This document shows positions 9,391-18,214 of a stretch of 64,000 nucleotides of DNA, piece by piece. Every line of letters begins with the position of its first letter. Position 1 is the stretch's first letter. The position numbers and the translations under genes are program-made. Below the pieces are notes generated by a model. The model was not told where the DNA came from. It ran no database searches and saw only the letters and a program-made list of their open reading frames with translations. Source of the stretch: Trichomonas vaginalis G3 (lineage: Eukaryota > Parabasalia > Trichomonadida > Trichomonadidae); assembly GCF_026262505.1 (NCBI RefSeq), contig NC_067205.1, forward strand, positions 2,046,001 to 2,110,000. The letters run 5' to 3'.

Positions 9391-9456
9391 TAAGATAGAA
9401 AAAATAAAGTTAGTTTTATTTTTATTTATTTTTTTATTTTGTATGTAAAGACAGAT
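9388..9456 (+). promoter_or_regulatory. Shared leader of KilA-N-region genes (element A, second)
   Basis: Near-identical to 7956-8024, preceding the KilA-N gene. Confidence 0.5.
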
Positions 9457-10296
9457 ATGTCAACAACAGAGAACACAACAACAGTTATAGTCCATGAAGC
9501 TATAAATGAAGAATACGAGTACATACAGTTTAACAAACAACTCCGTCTCATTCGTTCGGTCAAAGACGATATGTACCAAATGCAAAGTATTTTGACAGCA
9601 TGTTTTGCACCCGACAATAAGAAACCACAAGACTGGTTTAGGAACCAAAACACTATTGAACTATTAAATGAAGCTGAAAATTCGACTACGAGAAATCCCG
9701 TAGTCGCAAAAACTCGAGTGGGAGAAAAACCCCAGTCGCCAAAACTCTATGAAAATCGTGAAAAATTGCCAAACGGTTTGAGAGGATATTATGTACATAG
9801 ACTTCTTGTAAATGCTGTTGCAATGTGGGCTTCGCCTCGTTATGCTTGGAATATTTACAGACTTCTTGACGAAATTCATAGACAAGAACGTGAAGAGATG
9901 GAAAAGAAACTTCAAGCAAAAGACAAAAGCATTCAGAAAAGAATACCACGTTCGGTAGCAAAAGGAAAGGAAAAGAGTTATAAGTATATGATATATACTG
10001 AAGAGTTGGAAAATGAAGAAGATAAAGATATGGTTATGTTGCATTTAGTCAGAAGAAACAACAAAAGCTTTTACGACCTTGCTAAGATTTACAAATCTGA
10101 CAGAAATTGGTTCTATCGCGAAAACTTACCGATTTCAATGACACCGAATGAAGATGTGAAACAAATAGTTCAAGATACGTTACCTCAAACACACTATGAT
10201 ATGAAAGGTTGTACAATACTTACCTTCAAAGAAGACTTACCGCTACTGAAAGAAAAAATAACAGAGTATTTTGACAACTTCAAACAAGTAGGGTAG
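9457..10296 (+). CDS. KilA-N domain protein, element A
   Basis: 279 aa from MSTTENT (upstream ATG at 9439 is in the shared leader). KilA-N core near residues 105-135: GYYVHRLLVNAVAMWASPRY, fitting the G-x-YVHP-x-L...A.W.SP.(F/Y)A pattern. A charged coiled segment follows (HRQEREEMEKKLQAKDKS) and a C-terminal domain with KYMIYTEE, VMLHLVRRNN and WFYRENLP, reminiscent of the DUF3627-type domain that follows KilA-N in large DNA viruses. Residues about 70-95 are a variable insert containing a GACTAC...GTAGTC hairpin at DNA level. Likely DNA-binding regulator. Homologues at 26636-27462 and 58964-59788. Confidence 0.75.
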   Translation: MSTTENTTTVIVHEAINEEYEYIQFNKQLRLIRSVKDDMYQMQSILTACFAPDNKKPQDWFRNQNTIELLNEAENSTTRNPVVAKTRVGEKPQSPKLYENREKLPNGLRGYYVHRLLVNAVAMWASPRYAWNIYRLLDEIHRQEREEMEKKLQAKDKSIQKRIPRSVAKGKEKSYKYMIYTEELENEEDKDMVMLHLVRRNNKSFYDLAKIYKSDRNWFYRENLPISMTPNEDVKQIVQDTLPQTHYDMKGCTILTFKEDLPLLKEKITEYFDNFKQVG

Positions 10297-10311
10297 ATGA
10301 ACCATTTATTT

Positions 10312-11285
10312 TTATTGACTTTTTACAATTTGAACTTTGTTTGCGTAGATATGAATTCTGAAAGAAGTATGAGGGTCTTGTATGACTTTGTACTTCTCCC
10401 ATAGTTCATGTCTGTCAAACTTACCTGCCATGGACTCTTTCATAAGTTCCATGAAATCGTCTTCGGACAATCCGGGGAAAAGTATAATGTCAGTAAGTAT
10501 TCTTTTAACATCCTTACTTAAACTCTTTGCTGTCTGTACACAAATGACAACTGAGATGTTAAAGTGTCTGAGCTTCTTAAGAATTCGAACATATCTTGTT
10601 CTCTGTTCTTTAACAAAGGATGAGAGGCGAAATCATCTAAGATAAGAAGACATCTATGAGGGTAAGTCTTCCAATCGTAAGATTGCAATTTCTTCGAAAT
10701 GTATTCTATCTCTTTCTGTTTGTTTCTGAAGTGTTTCTTCTCTAATATTCTCTGCATTTCCTCATTTGGGTCTTTAAACTTAGAATTTATATACTCATTT
10801 ATAGCATTATACTTCAAAACTCTTCTTTGGTACTTCTTTATCCAATCTAACAACTCAGTATCCTTTATACATACTAACTTAGACTTCTTTATAATATCTT
10901 TGAACGAATTGACGGTTTGGTCAAATTGACCAGAAGTCGAACAAATAACAACTAACTCATAGAATGGGTTCTTCTCATCTAGTTCTTGTTGTTGTGCAGC
11001 CATTTTAAGATAAGTGAAAGTCTTACCCGACCCAGGTGGTGCAATTAGACCTGTTATACCATTCTGAGCAAATAAGAACTTTTCATGTATAGGTTTTATC
11101 TGAGCATTTTCTAACTTCACCTTGTTCTTGTTTAAAACATTCTCAAATTTTTTGTCAATGTCAGCAAACTTTTTTTCTAACATATTTTTAGAAAAATTAA
11201 AATTTTTATCTTTTAGAAAATGTCTAGCGATTTCGCTATCTATATTCGAGACAAACTTTTTGACAGCAAAACATCTGTCGACCAT
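10312..11285 (-). pseudogene. Packaging ATPase of element A (broken)
   Basis: FtsK/HerA-type genome-packaging ATPase, conserved in Polintons. Walker A is APPGSGKTFTYLK, then LVVICSTSGQFDQT, a helical insert, and a Walker B-like CLLILDDFASHPLL. Broken about once relative to the open 325-aa copy in C. Its 5' end overlaps the divergent 11220 gene by up to 66 bp; a start further in at MLEKKFADID would remove the overlap and leave a short divergent promoter. Confidence 0.8.
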
Positions 11286-11663
11286 AAAATCTTACATAGT
11301 GTAAACAAGAAAGGTGAATTTGTTCTAAAGTTCTGTTTCTGGGAATATGACAAGAACCATAAAACATTAAGCAGAGCAGTCTTAAAATTTGTCAATGACA
11401 GACTTGTTGACAGAGATGACGCCGATTGGAAAGATGAAGTCCAACAAAACTTCTTAGAATGCAAAGAAGACACATGCGCTGTTCTTGAAGATGAAATAGA
11501 AAACAGAATAGATGAGCTATTAAAGGACAAAGAACTTTTACATAAATATGGTTCTGAGAAATTTGACGTCTCACCACCAGAAAAGAAGAAGAAAGAAAAG
11601 AAAGTAGAAGAAGAGAAGAAAGAACCTGAACCAGTTCCAGAGAAAAAGAAATTTGACATGTAA
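11220..11663 (+). CDS. 147-aa charged protein conserved in all three elements
   Basis: N-terminal domain with KGEFVLKFCFWEYDKNHKTL and VLKFVNDRLVDRDD, a Glu-rich middle and a Lys/Glu/Pro-rich tail (EKKKKEKKVEEEKKEPEPVP). The element C copy (60717-61169) differs by a short in-frame repeat in the tail; element B's 27570-27944 shares the E-Y-D-x-x-H and KFV-(D/N)-(K/R)-(K/R)-LV pattern, which shows a conserved domain. Function unknown. Opposite-strand overlap with the ATPase start. Confidence 0.65.
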   Translation: MSSDFAIYIRDKLFDSKTSVDHKILHSVNKKGEFVLKFCFWEYDKNHKTLSRAVLKFVNDRLVDRDDADWKDEVQQNFLECKEDTCAVLEDEIENRIDELLKDKELLHKYGSEKFDVSPPEKKKKEKKVEEEKKEPEPVPEKKKFDM

Positions 11664-11679
11664 AAATAAAATTTTATTT

Positions 11680-12099
11680 TTAGAACATTTCTGGGTCAAT
11701 GTCAATGTTCTCTTCCTCTTTAGGAGTAAACACTGGCTTAGACTCTAATAGCTTTTTACACAATTTACCTTGAACTTCTACAACTTTAGACTCATAATAT
11801 TCATAGTCGTCTGTCTTCTTTGGTTCATAAGGTATAACAAGTTTGTATGCTTTGCCTTCTTTAAGGTTTGAGAACCTTCTGTCAAAACTTTCTTTGACTG
11901 TTAACAAACCTTCTATGTCTAAGTCTTCAAATTTCGCACCATTTTTAGTCACAATAGCAAACTTAACTGGTTCGATGTTCCAAACTTTGCTGAATGAAGA
12001 CTTTTCAAAATGGTAGAAGTAAACATTCAAATATGTGAATGGGTCTAGTTCTTCTTTAAGTCCTGACATGTACTTATTTACTGAGATGAATTTTGCCAT
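11680..12099 (-). CDS. 139-aa protein, unknown (possible OB-fold-like)
   Basis: Open and nearly identical in C (61186-61605). Pattern of beta strands (FTYLNVYFYHFEKS, PVKFAIVTKNGAKF, AYKLVIPYEP) with an acidic C-terminal tail EEENIDIDPEMF. Acid-tailed beta proteins near replication genes are often single-stranded-DNA-binding proteins, but this is only a guess from shape. Ends convergently with the 11220 gene and lies just downstream of the helicase in the same direction. Confidence 0.6.
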   Translation of the reverse strand: MAKFISVNKYMSGLKEELDPFTYLNVYFYHFEKSSFSKVWNIEPVKFAIVTKNGAKFEDLDIEGLLTVKESFDRRFSNLKEGKAYKLVIPYEPKKTDDYEYYESKVVEVQGKLCKKLLESKPVFTPKEEENIDIDPEMF

Positions 12100-12134
12100 C
12101 TTTTCTATCGGATAAAAAAATATTTTTTTAAAAT

Positions 12135-13368
12135 TTACTCAGAAAAATTTTTCTTTGTATATACACCATTCTGTACGTCTAAAAGACTTTTGACATTTGC
12201 CAAGAATGTTCGTTTAGAAGCTGCCATATAACCATATTCTTGACAATATTGTTTATATTCATCATATAAAGACTTTTCATCTAAACACTCAAAGTCAGTT
12301 TCATCTATGAACAGTTCATATACACTCTTGTTTGCTTCTAACAATGTTTGTCTCTCTTCGGTATGTGGAATTTGTCTTGGATTGAACTTAGAAATATCTA
12401 ATGTCATGAAATATGAGAACAAGTGGTTGTAAAAGTCAGATGTCAAAGTTTCTGCTAAGTCGTCAAAATATTCTGTATCTTGCATATGAGAATCTGACGT
12501 TCTGACAACTACATATCTTCTGTCAGAACTTTCTAACTTCATCGGAACAGCATTGTTTGAAACCATAATGAAGTTTGCAACATTTTCACAAACTCTTTGG
12601 TCTTTATACTTTCTTTCAACAACTCCAACTTTGTCTGTTATAAGACTCTTCAAAGCATCTGAGTTCAAAACTTTTGTTGTATCTATACTTTGAAGTTCAT
12701 TGCAAACTATAAGTTTCATATTCTCAATTGAGGAGTTAAACTTGCCACAGATGTTTTCTAAGTTTGTCATATTCGGATTCGAATAACCTTCTAACAGTTT
12801 GCACAAAATATCTGTAAAGAAAGTATTCTTACCAGGTCCTTGTTTTCCAATTATAATGAGAGCAGTTTCATTTTTAGCACTTGGATGTTGTAAGATATTT
12901 GCAAACCAACATAAGATATACTCATAGACTCTTTCGTTTCCATTGCATATAATTTCTTTGACATGGTCTAACCAAGCTTCTATAATATTTTCTTTCCATT
13001 CTACTTGTTCGTATTTATATCCAGTGAAGATAGAATAGAAGTTTGGAGAAGGTGTATAGAACTTTATACCTCGAACTGAAAAATCTTCTAACTTTGACAA
13101 TAAGATATCCCAAGCATCTAACATCTTCATGCCAACTTGTACGACTTTTATTTTCTTAAGTTTCTGTCTACATTCTTGTTCTGAAACTATTGTCGCTTTA
13201 GGTTTGTTAAAGACTACATCCCATTCTTTCATAACATAACATTCTGGGGCAGAGTCAACATAAATGACTAAACGTTTCAAATTCTCGACTGCTTTGTTAT
13301 AGTCTCGAAATGGACACAATTTCTGAATGCTTGAAGTCATAAAAATCTGAAACATCTATTCTGTACAT
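12135..13368 (-). pseudogene. Superfamily 3 helicase (D5-like), element A (largely open, likely broken)
   Basis: SF3 ATPase: Walker A GKQGPGKNTFF near residue 170, Walker B-like MKLIVCNELQS, motif C NFIMVSNN and an arginine-finger region SSDRRYVVVRTS, then the helical C-terminal region. These are features of D5-type replicative helicases of large DNA viruses and virophages. It would unwind DNA during element replication. A long frame (12135-13355) is open; comparison with C suggests a break. A partial, broken copy is in C at 61642-62875. Confidence 0.8.
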
Positions 13369-13398
13369 TTTTATAAAAATAAAAAAAAATATTATTTT

Positions 13399-14195
13399 TT
13401 ATTCTTGACTTTGTTGTTCCATTTGTTGCATTTGTTTGTTCTTGAGCTATTTGTTGTTGAAGTTGTTCTTGTAAATACAATACTTTCACCAGTTGCAGCT
13501 TCCAATTTCGAAATTTTCTGCCGTCATTGACAAATACATAGGACATAAAAGTTTACAGGAACAAAGTTTGCGTCAACTAATGTCAACGTTATACTTGCCA
13601 AAGTGTTTGAGTTCACTAAGGTTGAAAATTCTGCATTCGAATGAACAAATAGGCAAACCAGCAGAGAAAGTATTGTTTATACGCATAAAGTATTTTGGTC
13701 ATAATAGTTTCTGTCGACATTCGAATAACACTTTGAACCTAAGTTTGAAACAATATATAAGATTGGTGTGCTTAATGTCAATGGAATAGACAAACCTTGT
13801 ATGACACCTTTTCCTGTTATAGGAAACTGTTGTAGTAAAACCAGAAATTAAGTTTGTATTATAGCTCATATCGTTTATAGTAAACTCAGTCGGACATCCA
13901 AACATAATGAAACCTGCTCTAGTTGCAGCACATGTTACACCCGTACTTAAAGTATTAAATAAGTCAACAAAACCTGTTGGTGGTATATCTGAGTAAGTAT
14001 CTTCAAAGGAGTATTTTTTACCATTCACAACAATAAAGTCTTCTGGTGTCAAAAGAGCAAAACAGGCTTTAGTCGTCATTGTGTTTAAGGTTAGTTTACA
14101 ATATCGTCCTTGAGGACTTTGTAAGTTTTTGTTATAGAATTATATGACTCAGGGTTTTTAGTCGTAATAGTATAAACCATTATGTCTTCTGCCAT
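13399..14195 (-). pseudogene. Penton-like minor capsid protein, element A (broken)
   Basis: Corresponds to the open 265-aa gene at 62902-63699 in element C and is broken in a few places here. The recognisable part includes TRAGFIMFGCPTEFTI and the Gln-rich C-terminal tail. See the C entry for the family assignment. Confidence 0.7.
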
Positions 14196-14213
14196 TTACT
14201 TAGCAAATAAATT

Positions 14214-14777
14214 TTAATGAAATGTTGTGGTCGTCAAATATTTTATAACGTCTGGGAAACTATATTTTAAGTTCAACGTTTCACCTCCTTTCATAACGTA
14301 TATCTTGTCAATGACATTATATGAAACACCACAGCAACTAATGTCGGGTTCTATTTATTTGATGTTTATATCGTCTGCCTCTGTCAAAAGTTTCAATAGT
14401 TCTTTCAAAACTTCATGAGGTGCAATGACATATGAGTTCACTTTTACAGGGTTGTGTTCGACCAAGTTTAACATTATACTTAAAGCTTGACAAATCTTCT
14501 CCTGAGTTTGAAGTTTGTCTTTCAGTTGTTGGTAGTCGTTTCGAATATCTGCAACAGAACTTAAGTCTCTGTTAACTTCAGGATATGTTGGTTCTTTTAC
14601 AGGAACAATTGTTATACCATCTTCGTCTTCGTATGGTTTCCCCACTTCAACATCTCTGTCTTTGACATTGACAACAACACTTTGACTGTTTGTTTGAGTT
14701 GGTGAATTTAACTTCACATCTGCCACCGCCATTAAACCTTTTGAAACACTTACGCTTCTATTTTTCGGAAATGACAT
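14214..14777 (-). pseudogene. Structural-region protein of element A (broken)
   Basis: Starts MSFPKNRSVSVSKG, 15 bp from the divergent 14793 gene. Middle: helical QLKDKLQTQEKICQALSIML; the end resembles the C-terminal part of element B's 34826-35296 protein (a shared D/E-P-(D/E)-I-x-CCG motif). Both genes lie beside the penton gene. The copy is broken about once. Function unknown. Confidence 0.5.
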
Positions 14778-14792
14778 TTTACTTAGAATAAA
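14778..14792. promoter_or_regulatory. 15-bp bidirectional promoter
   Basis: TTTTACTTAGAATAAA region between divergent ATGs. Same TTTTA(T/C)(C/T)TAGAATAAA core as at 48080-48097. Confidence 0.45.
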
Positions 14793-15215
14793 ATGATGGA
14801 CGTATTCGGATATCTCTTTGAATTGAAGCAAAACAAAGTTTATACTCACAAACAATACAAATACATTGACAGAATAGTTCTTTACACAAACAATGGAAAA
14901 TGTTATAGAATAGCAGTCTTTGCTGAACCTAAATATTTTCATAAAGCAAAGAAAGTTGGTATAACTGAAATGGTGAAAGTTCTTGAAGCAGACAAAAATA
15001 TAACTTCAAAACTTACAGATATTACTAAAGGAAAGTTTATAATACAATATTATGTCAAAACTGGCGTACTGTCAATATTTGACGGAGAGAAGTCAGTTCA
15101 AGAACAACTTACTGACCTGCTGCCAAAATCTGCTCGATGGAAGCTGTCGTTATGCCAATCTGAGGAGCCCCAGCAGGTTTCATCGAACGAATCTTCAAAA
15201 GAGCATCTTCCGTGA
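14793..15215 (+). CDS. 140-aa protein, unknown
   Basis: Frame with MMDVFGYLFELKQNK, a strand-rich middle (RIVLYTNNGKCYRIAVFAEP) and a segment ending VQEQLTDLLPK. The last ~35 codons are antisense to the 3' end of the capsid gene, so the natural end may be earlier. Sits opposite the 14214 gene across a 15-bp gap. No family recognised. Confidence 0.45.
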   Translation: MMDVFGYLFELKQNKVYTHKQYKYIDRIVLYTNNGKCYRIAVFAEPKYFHKAKKVGITEMVKVLEADKNITSKLTDITKGKFIIQYYVKTGVLSIFDGEKSVQEQLTDLLPKSARWKLSLCQSEEPQQVSSNESSKEHLP

Positions 15216-16570
15216 AAAGTGCTATTGGTTTTGTAAACTTCTTTGCTTTCAATTCATCTGGACCGTCTCTGTCACCAGTATATTGTATTTGAACTGTACC
15301 AACAGTTGAAATACCACCCATAAAGTCTTCTGAGTCAGCAAATGGAATGCCAAGCCAAAAGTTTGAACGGTCTCCATTTGTATATTGAGTTTTTTGACCT
15401 CCTGTATGAGTCCATACTTTCACATATGGCATAATAGAACTTTGCATTTCAGGGTTAATAGTTGTTGTGAAGTTGTTGTTAAAGTTCATAGCATCTAATG
15501 TCAAGTTGTATGACCTCATATCCTCAACTGTAGAATATTTCTTCTCTTGGATAATATTTGCCATCTATGTTTATATGATATTTAATACCAGGGTTGTAGA
15601 AACAAGAATAGTCATTTATAGTTCGTCTGAACAGTACAAACATAGTATCTGCATGTTTCATTGCAGTTGTTAAAGCAATATCTGTTCTTGCACCTGCGGC
15701 TCCTGGATTTTGGTTTCCAACTTCACCTGCAAAGTCTTTGACAGATATTTGGTGTATAGGGAACATAAGTGGAACTGCAATATATTTGGCAGCTAAAGCA
15801 TTTGAAATATCTGGGTCCAACATATAAACGGCAAGTCTGCTTTCTATTCTCTTGCATTCAAATTTTTCGCATGTAAACTTAACTGGGTCCCAAGCATCTC
15901 CAGCAGCATTGAAATAATAGTTTACTTCAGTGTTGAGGTTTGAGAAACCAAAGTCTAAGTCAACTTTGTTTTTGCAAAAGTCACAGAACTTGGCTCCACC
16001 AGTTCCAGCTACAGTAATGCTGAATGGGTCTTGTGTTGGTGCAATGACTAAGTTATTTTTGCTTGGAGTAAGTTCGATAGAAATTTTTCCTGCCCAGTTT
16101 GGCAAGTATCTTAAAAACCTGAAGATGAGGAAAGATGACAAAGGAACTCTTAGTTTCAGTTTTACTTTGGTTACTGCTGCTGCAGTTTGTCCAGAAAGGT
16201 TAACATAAACTCCTGGAACGTTAGGGTCAAGTCTTCTTATTTTCTCAATAGTTGCATACTGGTCTGTTTGTTCTCTAGCTTGTGGTTGTACTGAGTTTCT
16301 CAAAGCGAACCATTCATAGTTTGCCCATGTTACTGTTTGAACTAAGTCAGAGTTAGAATATATCTTATATCCCATGAAAACTTCTGGAGCATATTGGTAT
16401 CCGACATAGAAAATTCCATTGCAACCTTTCTTGTCAGACAACTTGGCAGAAGGTTTTATTTCAATGTCTTGTTCCACGTATAAGAATGAGTTGTCAATAG
16501 AAATAATATGAAACCTGTCGCAAGCAATATCTACTGTTGTTGAAGAACCTTCTCCAAACTCACCTACGTT
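15109..16570 (-). pseudogene. Major capsid protein of element A, 3' part (broken, interrupted by B)
   Basis: Double-jelly-roll type major capsid protein by position and pattern: YQYAPEVFMGYKIYSNSD near the N-terminal jelly roll, VKLKLRVPLSSFLIFRFLRY, WAGKISIELTP (parallel to FAGNIQLKVKFS in element B's capsid) and LFRRTINDYSCFYNP. Element B sits inside the gene; its 5' end lies at 39251-39402. The copy is also broken at least once elsewhere. It would form the hexameric capsomers of a virion. Confidence 0.8.
16566..16570. repeat. Target-site duplication of element B, left copy
   Basis: ACGTT immediately before the left TIR; the same five bases follow the right TIR. Both flanks read into the same capsid gene of element A, which confirms this as the insertion point. 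Confidence 0.9.
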
Positions 16571-16839
16571 AGTTAGTATCTCTAAGTCGTGTACTGTGGC
16601 ACTGCGCGCCTCCGTACACCACTTAGCGGTTTTGACACTTTACGAAACCGTTAACGTAAATTTTACAACACACCCATAACACCAACTTAACCTTAAATAT
16701 TTACAAAACCATCTGACACATAAACGACTTCACTAACGACTTCACTAACGACTTCACTACCGTCCTCACTACCACCCTCACTAAATAAAAATAACCTTAT
16801 TTTTATTTTTTTTTTAATTTTTTATTTCATTCCAAAGAC

Positions 16840-17274
16840 ATGTCCGACTACCTTTACTATGACTCTTTCCCAGAACGTTTCCGTGAACTATTCAAAACTC
16901 AAGTAAAACTGAGAAACATGCATTTTAACAAAGACAGACCCATTGACGATGAAAGAAACCCTGAATATATTACAATCCCTTATGACGCAAAGTTCATTGC
17001 ATACATTCCTTATGGTCGCAGAGGAACGAAAACTATTTCAACAAAGAACAAAAATTATTTCTGGAGCGATGAAGAAAATTGCCTTATCTACATAAATGCA
17101 TACTTAAATAAAGCTACATATTGTACAAAAGAAGGTTGGACTGGATTTGAGCTCTACATATACGACGACGATGGAAACAGACGTTGTGTATACCCATACG
17201 ATAATATGTACCATTGTTTTCATCAAGCATTAAACGAATACATAGTCAGTAAGGGTCTCATTCCTACTGAGTAG
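16840..17274 (+). CDS. TIR-encoded 144-aa protein of element B, left copy
   Basis: Open frame MSDYLYYDSFPERF lying wholly in the TIR, so the element carries two identical copies in inverted orientation, both reading inwards. Tyr/Asp-rich, mixed alpha/beta look, with PYDAKFIAYIPYGRRG and a C-terminal YHCFHQALNEYI helix. No family recognised. A 60-bp T/A-rich leader precedes the ATG. Gene duplication by TIR keeps copies identical through conversion and doubles dosage. Confidence 0.7.
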   Translation: MSDYLYYDSFPERFRELFKTQVKLRNMHFNKDRPIDDERNPEYITIPYDAKFIAYIPYGRRGTKTISTKNKNYFWSDEENCLIYINAYLNKATYCTKEGWTGFELYIYDDDGNRRCVYPYDNMYHCFHQALNEYIVSKGLIPTE

Positions 17275-17377
17275 AAATGTTATATTTTTGTTCTGTCATT
17301 TATATAAAAAATAAAATAAAAAATTAATGATATCACCACCCTCACACGTATGAAAACATAGCACAAAAATAAATTTA

Positions 17378-17424
17378 GGTGAAGTGGTGAGATCTCACCT
17401 GTTTTTTCACCCGGTTTTTCACCC
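17378..17424 (+). promoter_or_regulatory. Operator-like palindromic array in B's left TIR (GTGA type)
   Basis: GGTGA, 8-bp step, palindrome GGTGAGATCTCACC, then two TCACC half-sites at 12-bp steps. Presence in the TIR means one array near each end of the element. Confidence 0.6.
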
Positions 17425-17440
17425 TGTTGAATTCATTGCT

Positions 17441-17686
17441 TTATAACTCTCTTCCTTTCTCCAACTCTTCTAGCTTCTTCTTAAGTTCAGCAATGTTGTC
17501 CTCATGAAGTTTAATCTTTCTCAAAATTCCTTCTTTATCTAATGGTTGCTTTATCTTTCTAAACTGAACTCTACCATCCTTCATAGTATGAATGTAAAAA
17601 CCTTCTGGAATAGTTCCTGATTTAATGTATTCTACCAAAAACTTTTGTTTCATTGCTTCAGTGACTTTATTTGTCATTTCAATCAA
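17441..17686 (-). CDS. 81-aa small-domain protein with coiled coil
   Basis: Short domain FYIHTMKDGRVQFRKIKQPL followed by a Leu/Lys/Glu coiled coil to the end. The K-D-G turn flanked by an aromatic strand and basic strand recurs in 20040-20243 and 2696-3280. Start could be the inner Met at 17677. The last codons lie inside the TIR. Function unknown; perhaps a small virion or DNA-associated protein. Confidence 0.6.
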   Translation of the reverse strand: MIEMTNKVTEAMKQKFLVEYIKSGTIPEGFYIHTMKDGRVQFRKIKQPLDKEGILRKIKLHEDNIAELKKKLEELEKGREL

Positions 17687-17725
17687 ATAAAAATTTTAAT
17701 ATTAAATAAAAATAATGTTATTTTT

Positions 17726-18184
17726 TCAGTAAGGAAACGCAGGAGTTTTACGATTTATTTGAGGAGTAGGTTCTGGTTTAAATGTTGGAGTCGGTTTAGG
17801 AGTTGACTTTTGAACAGGAGTTTGTACTTCCATAGGTTCAGGAGTCATTGAATGTTTTGCTTGTGAAGGCGTTGGTTTTGGCGAAGGTGTTGGAGTTTGT
17901 TTAACTTCAGCTACTTCAGTATTATTTACAACATTTGCTTTATTTCTTTTCAACATCATAACTGCTCCTGCTGTAGCTAGCAAACCTAGTGGGAGACCAT
18001 ATTTTATATAAGGACTTGACCAAATGCTATTTTTGACAGGAGCTGGTGGAACACCTAACCTTGGTGAGACTGCTCTTTGCCATTGTGCAGCTCGTAAGAA
18101 ATATTCAATAGGTGCTCCATAATCGTTTGGTAAAGTTTGTTTCATAGATGGTGAAGGTTCACGAGAGCTTGATGAAGAACTCAT
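17726..18184 (-). CDS. Membrane-anchored Pro-rich protein
   Basis: 152 aa. Ser-rich N-terminus, then one hydrophobic segment (KYGLPLGLLATAGAVMML, about residues 60-78) followed by RNK, and a Pro/Thr/Lys-rich tail with repeated P-x-P-x-P (TPTPSPKPTP). A single-span membrane or virion protein layout. Immediately downstream of the major capsid gene in the same direction, consistent with a structural role. No family recognised. Confidence 0.6.
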   Translation of the reverse strand: MSSSSSSREPSPSMKQTLPNDYGAPIEYFLRAAQWQRAVSPRLGVPPAPVKNSIWSSPYIKYGLPLGLLATAGAVMMLKRNKANVVNNTEVAEVKQTPTPSPKPTPSQAKHSMTPEPMEVQTPVQKSTPKPTPTFKPEPTPQINRKTPAFPY

Positions 18185-18214
18185 TTATAAGCTTTAAAAA
18201 TAAACGTTCATCCT

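Larger units (their letters stand above)
16571..17457 (+). repeat. Left terminal inverted repeat of element B
   Basis: About 887 bp, the inverted complement of 38378-39250. The copies differ mainly by a short tandem duplication (12-bp unit, left copy longer) and about 10 bp in a T/A run. It holds a complete 144-aa gene, an operator-like palindromic array at its inner side, and, at its inner edge, the last codons of the neighbouring inward gene. The repeat contains GC-rich sequence near the tip, unlike the AT-rich interior. Confidence 0.95.
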
